A stretch of DNA of 14,787 bases, taken from the NCBI GenBank assembly GCA_034435435.1, contig DAOTXN010000132.1, forward strand, positions 1 through 14,787, in the 5' to 3' direction. Every line of letters starts with the position of its first letter. Within the stretch, counting starts at the first letter, position 1. Positions 5,122 to 12,078 of the stretch are shown here, piece by piece. The stretch is from DAOTXN01 sp034435435 (GTDB taxonomy: Bacteria; Chloroflexota; Anaerolineae; S140-20). The notes beneath the pieces were generated by a model. The model was not told the origin of the DNA and made no database searches. It was given only the letters and a program-made list of their open reading frames with translations. The position numbers and the translations under genes were made by a program.

Positions 5122-5454
5122 TCAAAATCCGGCCATCGCCCCATCCAACGTATCGTGGAGCGAAAAGAAATTCTCAAACCCTACGATGCGGAACGCCCGT
5201 AGCAGATGCGTGCTCAAAGCGACCAATTTCAAATCGCCGCCCCGCGCTTTGATGCGCGCCAGCGCCGTGACCAGCGTGCGCAGCCCGGCGCTGCCGATGT
5301 ATTGCACCTCGGCCATGTCCAGCACCACCTGCCTCTCGCCCTGGGACATCGCCGCGCCCAATGCCGCGTCGAGATCGCCGGCCGTGTGACCGTCGATCCG
5401 CCCGCTCACTGCATACACAGCGGCTCCTTTTTCTGCTTGCCTGGTGATCAACAT
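5122..5454 (-). CDS. STAS-domain anti-sigma factor antagonist (SpoIIAA/RsbV-like)
   Basis: 110 residues forming one STAS domain: LITRQAEKGAAVYAVSGRID, then VVLDMAEVQYIGSAGLRTLV. S55 in GSAG is the expected serine phosphorylated by a partner-switching kinase. The usual preceding Asp (DSAG) is Gly here. These proteins release a sigma factor or regulator from an anti-sigma kinase when unphosphorylated. ATG 5454 is chosen because GAGG lies 8 nt upstream; a TTG eight codons earlier is possible. No kinase, phosphatase or sigma gene is adjacent, so its partner is elsewhere. Its 3' end abuts the tRNA promoter on the same strand with no terminator visible between, so read-through is possible. Confidence 0.9.
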   Translation of the reverse strand: MLITRQAEKGAAVYAVSGRIDGHTAGDLDAALGAAMSQGERQVVLDMAEVQYIGSAGLRTLVTALARIKARGGDLKLVALSTHLLRAFRIVGFENFFSLHDTLDGAMAGF

Positions 5455-5547
5455 CCCGCTTGCCTCGTCCCCTTTCAACCAAAGCCCCTTTATCGGTCAT
5501 AAGACATTACGCGCCCGTGGGGCAAAAGTTGCAGCGCGCCGCGCCGC

Positions 5548-5576
5548 TAGACGCGGTAGAGCGGGCGTGGTATAAT
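5548..5576 (+). promoter_or_regulatory. Promoter of the mutase-subunit operon
   Basis: TAGACG (5548-5553), a 17-bp spacer and a perfect TATAAT (5571-5576), with an extended -10 TGG immediately upstream. The predicted start near 5583 gives a leader of about 66 nt. Confidence 0.75.
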
Positions 5577-5605
5577 GCCCCCGCCTTTGAAACCACTATG
5601 ATTCC

Positions 5606-5630
5606 GCAGAGGCGGCGTTGCTACCTCTGC
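5606..5630 (+). promoter_or_regulatory. Leader hairpin before the mutase subunit gene
   Basis: GCAGAGG (5606-5612) pairs with CCTCTGC (5624-5630) around an 11-nt loop, inside the predicted 5' leader and 18 nt before the ATG. It is too small to be a cobalamin riboswitch and has no U-run, so it is not a plain terminator. Function unknown. Confidence 0.4.
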
Positions 5631-5648
5631 CCCTACGCGAGAATAAAT

Positions 5649-6050
5649 ATGGACAGAGCTTTTCGTATCCTCATCGCCAAACCCGGTCTGGACGGCCACG
5701 ACCGCGGCGCCAAAGTCATCGCCCGCGCCTTGCGCGACGCCGGGATGGAAGTGATCTATCTGGGCCTGCGCCAGACGCCGGAGATGATCGTCGAGGCCGC
5801 CCTGCAAGAAGACGCCGACGCCGTCGGTCTCAGCATTCTCTCCGGCGCTCACATGACGCTCCTGCCCCGCGTCGTCGAGCTGTTGCAGCAAAACGACCTG
5901 GACGACGTGCTGGTCTTTGCCGGCGGCATCATCCCCGACGAAGACGCGCCCGCGTTGAAAGAAATGGGCGTTCGCGGCATTTTCGGTCCCGGCGCCAACA
6001 CCGACGACGTCGTCGCGTTCATCCAAGAGCAGTTGAGCAGCCGGGTTTAG
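5649..6050 (+). CDS. Methylmalonyl-CoA mutase, B12-binding (small/C-terminal) subunit
   Basis: 133 residues, the length of a stand-alone cobalamin-binding domain. It carries the base-off/His-on signature D15-x-H17-x-x-G20 in KPGLDGHDRGAKV, then LSILSGAHMT and the FAGGIIPDED loop, all typical of the acyl-CoA mutase family. With the separate catalytic TIM-barrel subunit it would convert methylmalonyl-CoA and succinyl-CoA in propionate metabolism. That large subunit is not in the window. A related isobutyryl- or ethylmalonyl-CoA mutase subunit cannot be excluded. ATG 5649 starts the homologous region; the frame is open further upstream, but that part contains the promoter. No strong SD is visible. 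MeaB follows after 10 bp, supporting the assignment. Confidence 0.9.
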   Translation: MDRAFRILIAKPGLDGHDRGAKVIARALRDAGMEVIYLGLRQTPEMIVEAALQEDADAVGLSILSGAHMTLLPRVVELLQQNDLDDVLVFAGGIIPDEDAPALKEMGVRGIFGPGANTDDVVAFIQEQLSSRV

Positions 6051-6060
6051 GATCGTTTCC

Positions 6061-7080
6061 GTGACACAGGTGCACGAACTCGTCGAACGCCTGCTGGCCG
6101 GCGACCGGCGCGCGCTGGCGCGGCTCATCTCGCACGTCGAAAACGACGCTCCCGACGCTGCCGCCGCGCTGACCGCCCTCTACCCGCACACCGGCCAGGC
6201 TCACATTGTGGGTGTGACAGGCGCGCCCGGCACCGGCAAGAGCACGCTGGTCAACGAGTTGGCCAAGGCCTACCGCGCCCGGGGCGAGCGCGTGGGGGTC
6301 ATCGCCGTGGACCCCACCAGCCCCTTTTCCGGCGGGGCCATCCTGGGCGACCGCATCCGCACGCGCGACTTGAGCGGCGACCCCGGCGTGTTCATCCGCA
6401 GCATGGCCAGCCGGGGCAACCTGGGTGGGCTGGCGCGGGCCACCGCCGACGTGGTCAAAGTGCTGGACGCCGCCGGATTCAAGACGGTCCTGGTCGAGAC
6501 GGTGGGGGCGGGACAGAGCGAGGTCGAAATCGCCCGCACTGCCCACACCACGCTGGTGGTCGAAGCGCCGGGGCTGGGCGACGACGTACAGGCCATCAAG
6601 GCCGGTGTGCTGGAAATCGCTGACGTGCTGGTGGTGAACAAAGCCGACCGCGAGGGAGCCGAGCACACCAAACGCGCCTTGCAGATGATGCTCGACCTGG
6701 GCGTCAACCAGACCGTGCGCCACCATGGACAGACGATGCGCGTCGAGGCCGTCGCCGGCGGCTCTTCCGAGCCTGGCTGGCGACCGGTCGTGTGTATGAC
6801 CGTCGCGGTGCGCGGGCAGGGCATAACCGAGCTGATGCAAGCCATCGCCGAGCATCGCCGCTACCTGCAAGAGAGCGGCGGCTGGGCCGGGCGCGAGCGC
6901 ATCCGCGCCGCCGCCGAGCTGGATCGGCTGCTGCGAGATCGGTTAGTGGCTCAGGTATGGAGTAAATTAGGCGAGGCGCGGCTGCAAGAGGCTGTGGAAC
7001 AGATCATCACACGTCAGGCCGACGCTCACGCCGCGGTGGAAAAGCTATTGCTTCAGGCCGGACGGCTTGATCCGGTGTAA
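6061..7080 (+). CDS. meaB: MeaB/ArgK-type GTPase, chaperone of B12-dependent mutase
   Basis: 339 residues. The G1/Walker A motif GAPGTGKS (54-61) sits in GVTGAPGTGKST, followed by VDPTSPFSGGAILGDRIR, the G3 region VETVGAGQSE (145-154) and NKAD (193-196) for guanine specificity. This is the G3E/SIMIBI GTPase MeaB, which gates cobalamin loading and protects methylmalonyl-CoA mutase from inactivation. The C-terminal helices (about 280-335) suit the dimerisation arm. The start is GTG 6061, 10 bp after the mutase subunit. The carbonic anhydrase begins 15 bp downstream, so all three are likely co-transcribed. Confidence 0.94.
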   Translation: MTQVHELVERLLAGDRRALARLISHVENDAPDAAAALTALYPHTGQAHIVGVTGAPGTGKSTLVNELAKAYRARGERVGVIAVDPTSPFSGGAILGDRIRTRDLSGDPGVFIRSMASRGNLGGLARATADVVKVLDAAGFKTVLVETVGAGQSEVEIARTAHTTLVVEAPGLGDDVQAIKAGVLEIADVLVVNKADREGAEHTKRALQMMLDLGVNQTVRHHGQTMRVEAVAGGSSEPGWRPVVCMTVAVRGQGITELMQAIAEHRRYLQESGGWAGRERIRAAAELDRLLRDRLVAQVWSKLGEARLQEAVEQIITRQADAHAAVEKLLLQAGRLDPV

Positions 7081-7095
7081 CGCGGAGGCGCCCCT

Positions 7096-7710
7096 ATGCC
7101 CCAAGACCCATTGGTCGAACAGAGCCGCAAGCTGCGGGCCGACTTTTTCGAAGGCCACGCCGAGTTGTTCGCGGGCCTCAGCCGGGGCCAATCTCCTCCG
7201 GCCCTGTTCATCGGTTGCTGCGATTCGCGGGTCGTCCCCGAGCAGTTGACCGCCTCCAGGCCCGGCGACCTGTTTGTGCTGCGCGACATCGCCAACGTGG
7301 TCCCGCCTTTCGGGACCGCCGGCGACGCGGTGGGGGCCGCCATCGAATATGCCGTGCTGCACCTGCGCGTCAAACACATCGTCGTCTGCGGCCACACCGA
7401 CTGCGGCGGGATCAAGGCGTTGGATGGTCACGTTGACCAGGCCGGCGAGCCGCACATCGCCCGCTGGCTCGAATTTGCCCGTCCGGCTCAGACGCAGGTG
7501 GATGCGCAAGGGATCGACCCCGACGGCCGCCACCGCGCCATCGTCGAGCAGAACGTGCTCAACCAACTGTACAACTTGCAGACCTACGATTGCGTGCGCC
7601 AGGCGCTAGAGGCCGACCGGCTAGAGCTGCACGGCTGGGTCTACGATCTGCTCACCGGGCGAATCAGCTATTTTGACCCCGCAATGAACCGTTTTGTGGA
7701 CGAGGGTTAA
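7096..7710 (+). CDS. Beta-class carbonic anhydrase
   Basis: 204 residues. Zinc ligands are C42 in CCDSR, H100 and C103 in CGHTDCGG. D43-R45 form the catalytic dyad that keeps the active site open. The enzyme interconverts CO2 and bicarbonate in the cytoplasm. GGAGG at 7083-7087 precedes ATG 7096. It is the last gene of the mutase-MeaB transcript, so it may supply bicarbonate to biotin carboxylases such as propionyl-CoA carboxylase, which feeds methylmalonyl-CoA to the mutase (inference). Its TAA overlaps the TAA of the convergent methyltransferase gene in the palindrome TTAA 7707-7710, leaving no space for a terminator. Confidence 0.95.
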   Translation: MPQDPLVEQSRKLRADFFEGHAELFAGLSRGQSPPALFIGCCDSRVVPEQLTASRPGDLFVLRDIANVVPPFGTAGDAVGAAIEYAVLHLRVKHIVVCGHTDCGGIKALDGHVDQAGEPHIARWLEFARPAQTQVDAQGIDPDGRHRAIVEQNVLNQLYNLQTYDCVRQALEADRLELHGWVYDLLTGRISYFDPAMNRFVDEG

Positions 7711-8636
7711 AGCGGTCGGACGGCCAACACCCCCAACCACCCCGGCCCGTCGCACAGCGGCGAGACCGCCGGGTCGCTGACCCGCGACCCTGGCGGGTCG
7801 TCGTACAGCGCGCGCACGCGCAACCCCACCCGCTCCAGCAGCGCCGTGATCCGCTCCGGCGTGTATTCCTGGCTCCAAGTCGTATACACCCGCGCCCGCC
7901 CGCTCGTCTCGATGATGACGGTGCGCTCCCAGCGCAAGCCGTCGGGCCGGACGGGATGGGCTTCGTACAGCTCCAAATAGGGTTCGTCGGACCACAGCCC
8001 CGCTGCGTGGTAGCTGAAATCCCGCTGCACCTCGGTCGTGGGATGTGCGGCCGGAGTGGTCACGTCGGCGAAAAAGTGGCCGCCGGGCCGTAGCGCCCGC
8101 CGGACGCGCCGCAACAACGCCTCGGCGTCGGTCAGGCTGAACACATTCAGGTCGCCATAGATGAGCGTGGCCAGCTCAAACCGGTCCACGGCGTCCAGGT
8201 TGCGATAATCGTCGCGCACGTAGCGGATGTGCAGCCCGGCGGATTGGGCCTGCTGGCGGGCGTATTCGATGGCCGCCGGCGCATAATCCCAGCCCTCCAC
8301 TTGCAGACCGCGGCGGGCGAATTCCTCGCAGTACAGCCCCGGCCCGCAACCCAGGTCCAACACGCGGTCGCCGGGCGACAATCCGGATACGGCGATCAGC
8401 TCGTCCACGATGCGCTGGCGTTTTTCGGCCCGCCGGCTGGCCCAGTCGTGGCTTTCGTCCAGGTGAATGGCCAGCATACGCCGCGAAAAGTCGGGGTCGT
8501 TCCACGGGATCTGCCGCCCCTCGACAAAGGGTTGGGGATCGGCGGGTAGCGTCGCCAGAAAAGACAGGTCGAGCGGCGCTGCGCCGACCTGCAAGCTCTG
8601 GCCCTCAATTTCGTCGCGGTCAAAAATGTCGCTCAT
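7707..8636 (-). CDS. Class I SAM-dependent methyltransferase
   Basis: 309 residues. Motif I is VLDLGCGPGLY (about 92-102), motif II lies at the acidic end of LQVEGWDYAPAAIEYAR, and IRYVRDDYRNLD gives the adenine-side acidic residue, so this is a methyltransferase_11/25-type Rossmann fold. The N-terminal 60 residues (IPWNDPDFSRRMLAIHLDESHDWASRR) are typical of a family of uncharacterised bacterial methyltransferases. The substrate cannot be inferred. ATG 8636 lies 2 nt after the predicted transcription start and has no SD, so the mRNA is probably leaderless. It converges on the carbonic anhydrase gene and diverges from proB. Confidence 0.9.
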   Translation of the reverse strand: MSDIFDRDEIEGQSLQVGAAPLDLSFLATLPADPQPFVEGRQIPWNDPDFSRRMLAIHLDESHDWASRRAEKRQRIVDELIAVSGLSPGDRVLDLGCGPGLYCEEFARRGLQVEGWDYAPAAIEYARQQAQSAGLHIRYVRDDYRNLDAVDRFELATLIYGDLNVFSLTDAEALLRRVRRALRPGGHFFADVTTPAAHPTTEVQRDFSYHAAGLWSDEPYLELYEAHPVRPDGLRWERTVIIETSGRARVYTTWSQEYTPERITALLERVGLRVRALYDDPPGSRVSDPAVSPLCDGPGWLGVLAVRPL

Positions 8637-8644
8637 GCGGAAAC

Positions 8645-8673
8645 ATTATCACCGCACCCGGCACAGTCGTCAA
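8645..8673 (-). promoter_or_regulatory. Promoter of the methyltransferase gene
   Basis: On the minus strand TTGACG (8673-8668), a 17-bp spacer, and GATAAT (8650-8645). The predicted start is near 8638, two bases before the ATG, implying a practically leaderless transcript. Confidence 0.7.
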
Positions 8674-8686
8674 GTCTGGCAGATGT

Positions 8687-8716
8687 TTGACGAAGGCGAT
8701 ACGCCTGCGGTAAAAT
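8687..8716 (+). promoter_or_regulatory. Promoter of the proB-proA operon
   Basis: TTGACG (8687-8692), an 18-bp spacer and TAAAAT (8711-8716). The predicted start near 8723 gives a leader of about 47 nt. It diverges from the methyltransferase promoter 14 bp away, so the two -35 elements share a control region. Confidence 0.65.
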
Positions 8717-8769
8717 GGAGTATGCACGTCCTGGCCCAGATTTTGAACGCAAAATAGAGGCATCCGAAT

Positions 8770-9861
8770 ATGCGTATCGTGGTCAAAGTAGGCACACACA
8801 CACTCACCGATAACGGCGACCGGTTGAGCCGCCCGCGTATGATCGACCTGGTGCGGCAGATGGCCCAGTTGCACCACCGGGGCGACGAAATGTTGCTGGT
8901 CACGTCGGGGGCGGTCTTTGCCGGGCGCGAGGTGCTCGGCCCACCGCCAGGCCGCCGTGACATCCCCTTCAAGCAAGTGTTGGCTGCGATTGGGCAGGGC
9001 CGCTTGATGGGCCTGTACGAGCAGTTCTTTGGCCTGTACGACATTCACGTGGCCCAGGCGCTGCTCACCCGGGCCGACCTGGAAGACCGCGAGCGCTACC
9101 TGAACGCCCGCAACACGCTGCTCTCGCTGCTGGGATTGCACGTCGTGCCGGTGATCAACGAGAACGACGTGGTAGGCATCGAGGAGATCAAGATCGGCGA
9201 TAACGACAACTTGTCGGCGCTGGTGGCCAACCTGGTGGACGCCGACCTGCTGATCATCCTCACCGACCAGCCCGGCCTGTTCACCGCCGACCCGCGCGCC
9301 GACCCGCACGCCCGGCTCATCCCCGAAGTGATGTACATAGACGAGCACATCCGGCGACTGGCCGGAGGCAGCGGCACGACGATGGGCACCGGCGGTATGG
9401 CGACCAAAATCAAGGCCGCCGAGCTGGCTACGCGCTCCGGCACGCAGGTCGTCATCACCGCCGGCGATGCGCCCGACGTGCTGCTGCGCGTCGTCGCGGG
9501 TGAGGCGTTAGGCACACGCTTTCTGACCGAGGTGGATTGCGTGGAGAGCCGCAAGCGGTGGATCCTGGCCGAAGCGCCGCACGGGGAGATTCACGTAGAC
9601 GCCGGCGCAGCCGAGGCGCTGGTCAAACACGGCAAGAGCCTGTTGCCGGCCGGGGTGACCGGGGCGCAGGGGCAATTCGAACGCGGGCAGACGGTGCGCA
9701 TCGTGGCCCCAGATGGCTGCGAGATCGCCCGCGGCATCGCCCAGTACGCCGCCGCCGACGTGCGGGCCATCATGGGCTGCCAGTCCGACGAGATACCGGC
9801 CACGTTGGGCTACCAGTATGGCCCCAACGTCGTGCATCGGGACGATATGGTGTTGGTGTAG
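8770..9861 (+). CDS. proB: Glutamate 5-kinase with PUA domain
   Basis: 363 residues, the usual full length. The amino-acid kinase domain (about 1-255) begins IVVKVGTHTLT and contains VTSGAVFAGRE, the glutamate-binding loop INENDVVGIEEIKIGDNDNLSA, ILTDQPGLF and the nucleotide loop GTGGMATKIKAA. The C-terminal PUA domain (about 275-360) contains VDAGAAEALVKHGKSLLPAGV. The enzyme phosphorylates L-glutamate to gamma-glutamyl phosphate, the first and proline-inhibited step of proline synthesis. TAG at 9859-9861 is followed at once by a second TAG. proA begins 51 bp later across a palindrome. proC is not in the window. Confidence 0.97.
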   Translation: MRIVVKVGTHTLTDNGDRLSRPRMIDLVRQMAQLHHRGDEMLLVTSGAVFAGREVLGPPPGRRDIPFKQVLAAIGQGRLMGLYEQFFGLYDIHVAQALLTRADLEDRERYLNARNTLLSLLGLHVVPVINENDVVGIEEIKIGDNDNLSALVANLVDADLLIILTDQPGLFTADPRADPHARLIPEVMYIDEHIRRLAGGSGTTMGTGGMATKIKAAELATRSGTQVVITAGDAPDVLLRVVAGEALGTRFLTEVDCVESRKRWILAEAPHGEIHVDAGAAEALVKHGKSLLPAGVTGAQGQFERGQTVRIVAPDGCEIARGIAQYAAADVRAIMGCQSDEIPATLGYQYGPNVVHRDDMVLV

Positions 9862-9870
9862 TAGAATGTG

Positions 9871-9891
9871 GGACAAGTTGCCAACTTGTCC
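9871..9891. repeat. Perfect 21-bp palindrome between proB and proA
   Basis: Arms GGACAAGTTG (9871-9880) and CAACTTGTCC (9882-9891) are perfect inverted repeats around a single C, flanked by further GTA/TAC symmetry. It is palindromic at the DNA level with too tight a loop for a good RNA hairpin. It could be a protein-binding site or a dispersed repeat; I recall similar GACAAGTTGSCAACTTGTC units in Chloroflexota intergenic regions. Confidence 0.7.
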
Positions 9892-9912
9892 TACCTCGGA
9901 AGGGAGAGAGGG

Positions 9913-11172
9913 ATGTTTGAGGAATTGAGACACAAGGGAGAGTTGGCCCGGCGGGCGGCCCGCCGGCTGGCGACGCTGGATACGCACACAAAAAACGCGG
10001 CGCTGCACGCCATCGCCGATGCGCTGCTGGATTGCGAAACGGTGATTCTGGACGCTAACGCCCGCGACCTGGAGGCCGGGCGCGAGGCGGGGTTGAGCGC
10101 GCCCATGCTGGAACGGCTGACGCTGAATCCGCAACGCTTGGCGGGGATGGCGGACGACGTGCGCGCGGTCGCGGCGCTGCCCGACCCGGTCGGCGAGAGT
10201 TTCGACGCCCGCACGCTGCCCAACGGCCTGCGAGTCGAGCGGCGGCGCGTGCCGGTGGGGGTGATCGGCGTGATTTACGAGTCGCGTCCCAACGTGACCG
10301 TGGACATCTCGGCGTTGTGCCTGAAATCGGGCAACGCGGCCATTTTGCGCGGAGGCAAAGAAGCCGCCCACTCTAACCGCGCCCTGGCTGACGCGGTGGC
10401 CCAGGGCTGCGCGGCGGCGGGGATACCTGCCGAGGCTATCCAGCTCATCGAGTCACAGGACCGGGCGCTGGTCAAAGATATGCTGCGGGCCAATCAATAC
10501 ATCCACATGATTATCCCGCGCGGCGGGGCCGGGCTGCACCAGTTTGCGGTGGAAAACGCGACCATTCCGGTCATCACCGGCGGCATCGGCATCTGCCACA
10601 TTTTCGTGGACGAGAGCGCCGACCGGGAGCGAGTCGCGCCCATCGTGCACAACGCCAAAACGCAGCGGCCCACCGTGTGCAACGCGCTGGACACGCTGCT
10701 GGTGCACCGCGCCGTGGCCGCCGACCTGCTGCCCGCCGTGGCCGATAACCTGGCCGAGGCCGGGGTCGAGCTGCGCTGCGATCCGCGTGCGCTAGAGATT
10801 CTGGCCGACCACCCGGCGGTCCGGCCGGCCGGCCCCGACGATTTCGACACCGAGTTTCTGGCATTAGTGCTGGCGGTCAAGGTGGTGGACGGGCTGGACG
10901 AGGCGCTGGAGCACATCGCCCAGCACAGCACGGGGCACTCGGACGCCATCCTGACCCAGAATTACCCGCACGCCATGCGCTTTGTGAACGAAGTGGACTC
11001 GGCGGCGGTATACGTGAACGCCAGCACGCGCTTTACCGACGGAGCGCAGTTGGGGCTGGGGGCCGAGGTAGCCGTCAGCACGCAGCGCCTGCACGCCCGC
11101 GGCCCGATGGGACTGAAAGAGCTGACCACCTACAAATGGGTGATCCTGGGCGACGGGCACGTGCGGGAGTAA
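9913..11172 (+). CDS. proA: Gamma-glutamyl phosphate reductase
   Basis: 419 residues, normal length. It is an aldehyde-dehydrogenase-fold enzyme that reduces gamma-glutamyl phosphate with NADPH to glutamate semialdehyde. Hallmarks are VPVGVIGVIYESRPNVT, LRGGKEA, MIIPRGGAGL, TGGIGICH and the catalytic C256 in QRPTVCNALDT. The C-terminus has ASTRFTDGAQLGLGAEVAVS and a KELTTYKW ending. ATG 9913 is chosen because the purine-rich GGAAGGGAGAG lies just upstream. An in-frame GTG at 9868 would translate the palindrome and add unconserved residues. It follows proB, whose labile product is passed on directly. Confidence 0.97.
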   Translation: MFEELRHKGELARRAARRLATLDTHTKNAALHAIADALLDCETVILDANARDLEAGREAGLSAPMLERLTLNPQRLAGMADDVRAVAALPDPVGESFDARTLPNGLRVERRRVPVGVIGVIYESRPNVTVDISALCLKSGNAAILRGGKEAAHSNRALADAVAQGCAAAGIPAEAIQLIESQDRALVKDMLRANQYIHMIIPRGGAGLHQFAVENATIPVITGGIGICHIFVDESADRERVAPIVHNAKTQRPTVCNALDTLLVHRAVAADLLPAVADNLAEAGVELRCDPRALEILADHPAVRPAGPDDFDTEFLALVLAVKVVDGLDEALEHIAQHSTGHSDAILTQNYPHAMRFVNEVDSAAVYVNASTRFTDGAQLGLGAEVAVSTQRLHARGPMGLKELTTYKWVILGDGHVRE

Positions 11173-11175
11173 GAG

Positions 11176-11250
11176 TTTACCACCAAGACACCCGGGCGCA
11201 AAGAAAAAAACGGCTTGGTGTGCTTGGAATCTTGGTGTCTTGGTGGTAAA
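11176..11250. repeat. Large inverted repeat (17-bp arms) between proA and the chelatase gene
   Basis: TTTACCACCAAGACACC (11176-11192) is perfectly complementary to GGTGTCTTGGTGGTAAA (11234-11250), with a 41-nt loop. Short CTTGGTGT-like units recur within the right half (11214-11245). The sequence matches a dispersed CACCAAGACACC motif that I recall in many genomes as spurious peptides. It starts 3 bp after the proA stop and could act as a terminator-like structure or protect the 3' end. The SD of the next gene follows 4 bp later. Confidence 0.75.
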
Positions 11251-11265
11251 AAACAAGGAGTCACG

Positions 11266-11784
11266 ATGAAAACGATGATTGTATTGGCCATGCACGGCGC
11301 GCCGCCGAAGGATTTTCCGCGCCCGGAACTGATCGAGCTGATGGGGCTGCATAGCCGCCTGGAGCACGTCAGAGGGCCGGAGCGTGAGCCTATGCAGCGC
11401 CGCCACGATGAGCTGGATGCCAAAATGCGCGACTGGCCGCGCACGCCCGAAAATGACCCCTTTTGGGCGGCCTCGCAGAATCTGGCCCACCATCTCAGTC
11501 AGGCGACGGGCTGCGAGGTGGTCGTCGGGTTTAACGAGTTCTGCGGACCCGATATGGACGCAGCGTTGGAGCGGGCCGTGGACCAGGGGGCCGGCAAAGT
11601 CGTCGTCGTCACGCCCATGATGACGCGGGGCGGCGAGCATTCCGAGGTCGAGATCCCCGAAATCGTCCAGAACGCCCAGGAGCGTCACCCTGACGTGAGC
11701 TTTACTTACGTGTGGCCTTTTGATACGGGGCGCGTGGCGCAGTTCCTGGCCGAACAGATCGAGCATCACGAACGGCGCGCATAG
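11266..11784 (+). CDS. CbiX/SirB-like sirohydrochlorin chelatase family protein
   Basis: 172 residues. The two catalytic histidines of class II chelatases are recognisable: H10 in VLAMHGAPP and H125 in VVVVTPMMTRGGEHSEVEIPEI. The second matches the family pattern xPxxLxxGxHxxxDIP. Such enzymes insert Co2+ or Fe2+ into sirohydrochlorin for B12 or siroheme, or act as ferrochelatases. The protein is longer than short archaeal CbiX (about 120-145), with an extended first half that makes the substrate uncertain. ATG 11266 has AAGGAG at 11255-11260. No other tetrapyrrole gene is nearby. A link to the B12-dependent mutase of this window is possible but unproven. Confidence 0.75.
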   Translation: MKTMIVLAMHGAPPKDFPRPELIELMGLHSRLEHVRGPEREPMQRRHDELDAKMRDWPRTPENDPFWAASQNLAHHLSQATGCEVVVGFNEFCGPDMDAALERAVDQGAGKVVVVTPMMTRGGEHSEVEIPEIVQNAQERHPDVSFTYVWPFDTGRVAQFLAEQIEHHERRA

Positions 11785-11804
11785 ACGAATTTCACGCATG
11801 GCCA

Positions 11805-11833
11805 TTCTTGTTTGCCGGGAAATGTGGTAGAAT
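11805..11833 (+). promoter_or_regulatory. Possible promoter of the broken MazE/MazF-type pair
   Basis: TAGAAT (11828-11833) is a fair -10 box with a poor TTCTTG (11805-11810) 17 bp upstream. The predicted start near 11840 would leave a very short leader with GGAGG at its 5' end. Confidence 0.35.
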
Positions 11834-11845
11834 TGAAGTGGAGGG

Positions 11846-12078
11846 ATGATGATGCAAACAATTGAAGCGCAGGTTATAGACAAAACCCATTTGAGACTGC
11901 TGCAACCCATCCAACTACCCAGGCAATCGCGCGTGATTATCGCTGTGATGCAGCCGGATGATAACGAGAGGACTGGCTACAAGCATCGGCCCGGCAGTTG
12001 AGCAACGCTTATGGAGTAGACGAGCCAGAATATACACCTGAAGCGCTCAAGCAACCCAACCCAGAGTTTATGCTGTGA
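11846..12078 (+). pseudogene. MazE-like/small antitoxin gene, frameshifted
   Basis: Three consecutive ATGs (11846, 11849, 11852) follow GGAGG; the third has the best spacing. The frame reads IEAQVIDKTHLRLLQPIQLPR and on to VIIAVMQPDDNE, a swapped-hairpin-like N-terminus of small antitoxins, then stops at TGA 11999-12001. From the GAGAGG run at 11965-11970 the next frame continues sensibly as DWLQASARQLSNAYG and YTPEALKQPNPEF, ending at TGA 12076-12078. Removing one AG dinucleotide joins the two frames into a protein of about 74 residues. The ancestral stop overlaps the toxin GTG (GTGA). The family name is uncertain; the frameshift is well supported by this continuity. Confidence 0.65.

Noticed and set aside
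5583..5648. Cobalamin riboswitch before the B12-dependent mutase subunit
   Set aside because: The leader is only about 66 nt with one small hairpin; a cobalamin riboswitch needs roughly 200 nt and a conserved B12 box, which I do not see.
9868..9912. Longer N-terminus of ProA starting at GTG 9868
   Set aside because: It would translate the palindrome, is not typical of ProA, and a purine-rich SD lies right before ATG 9913.
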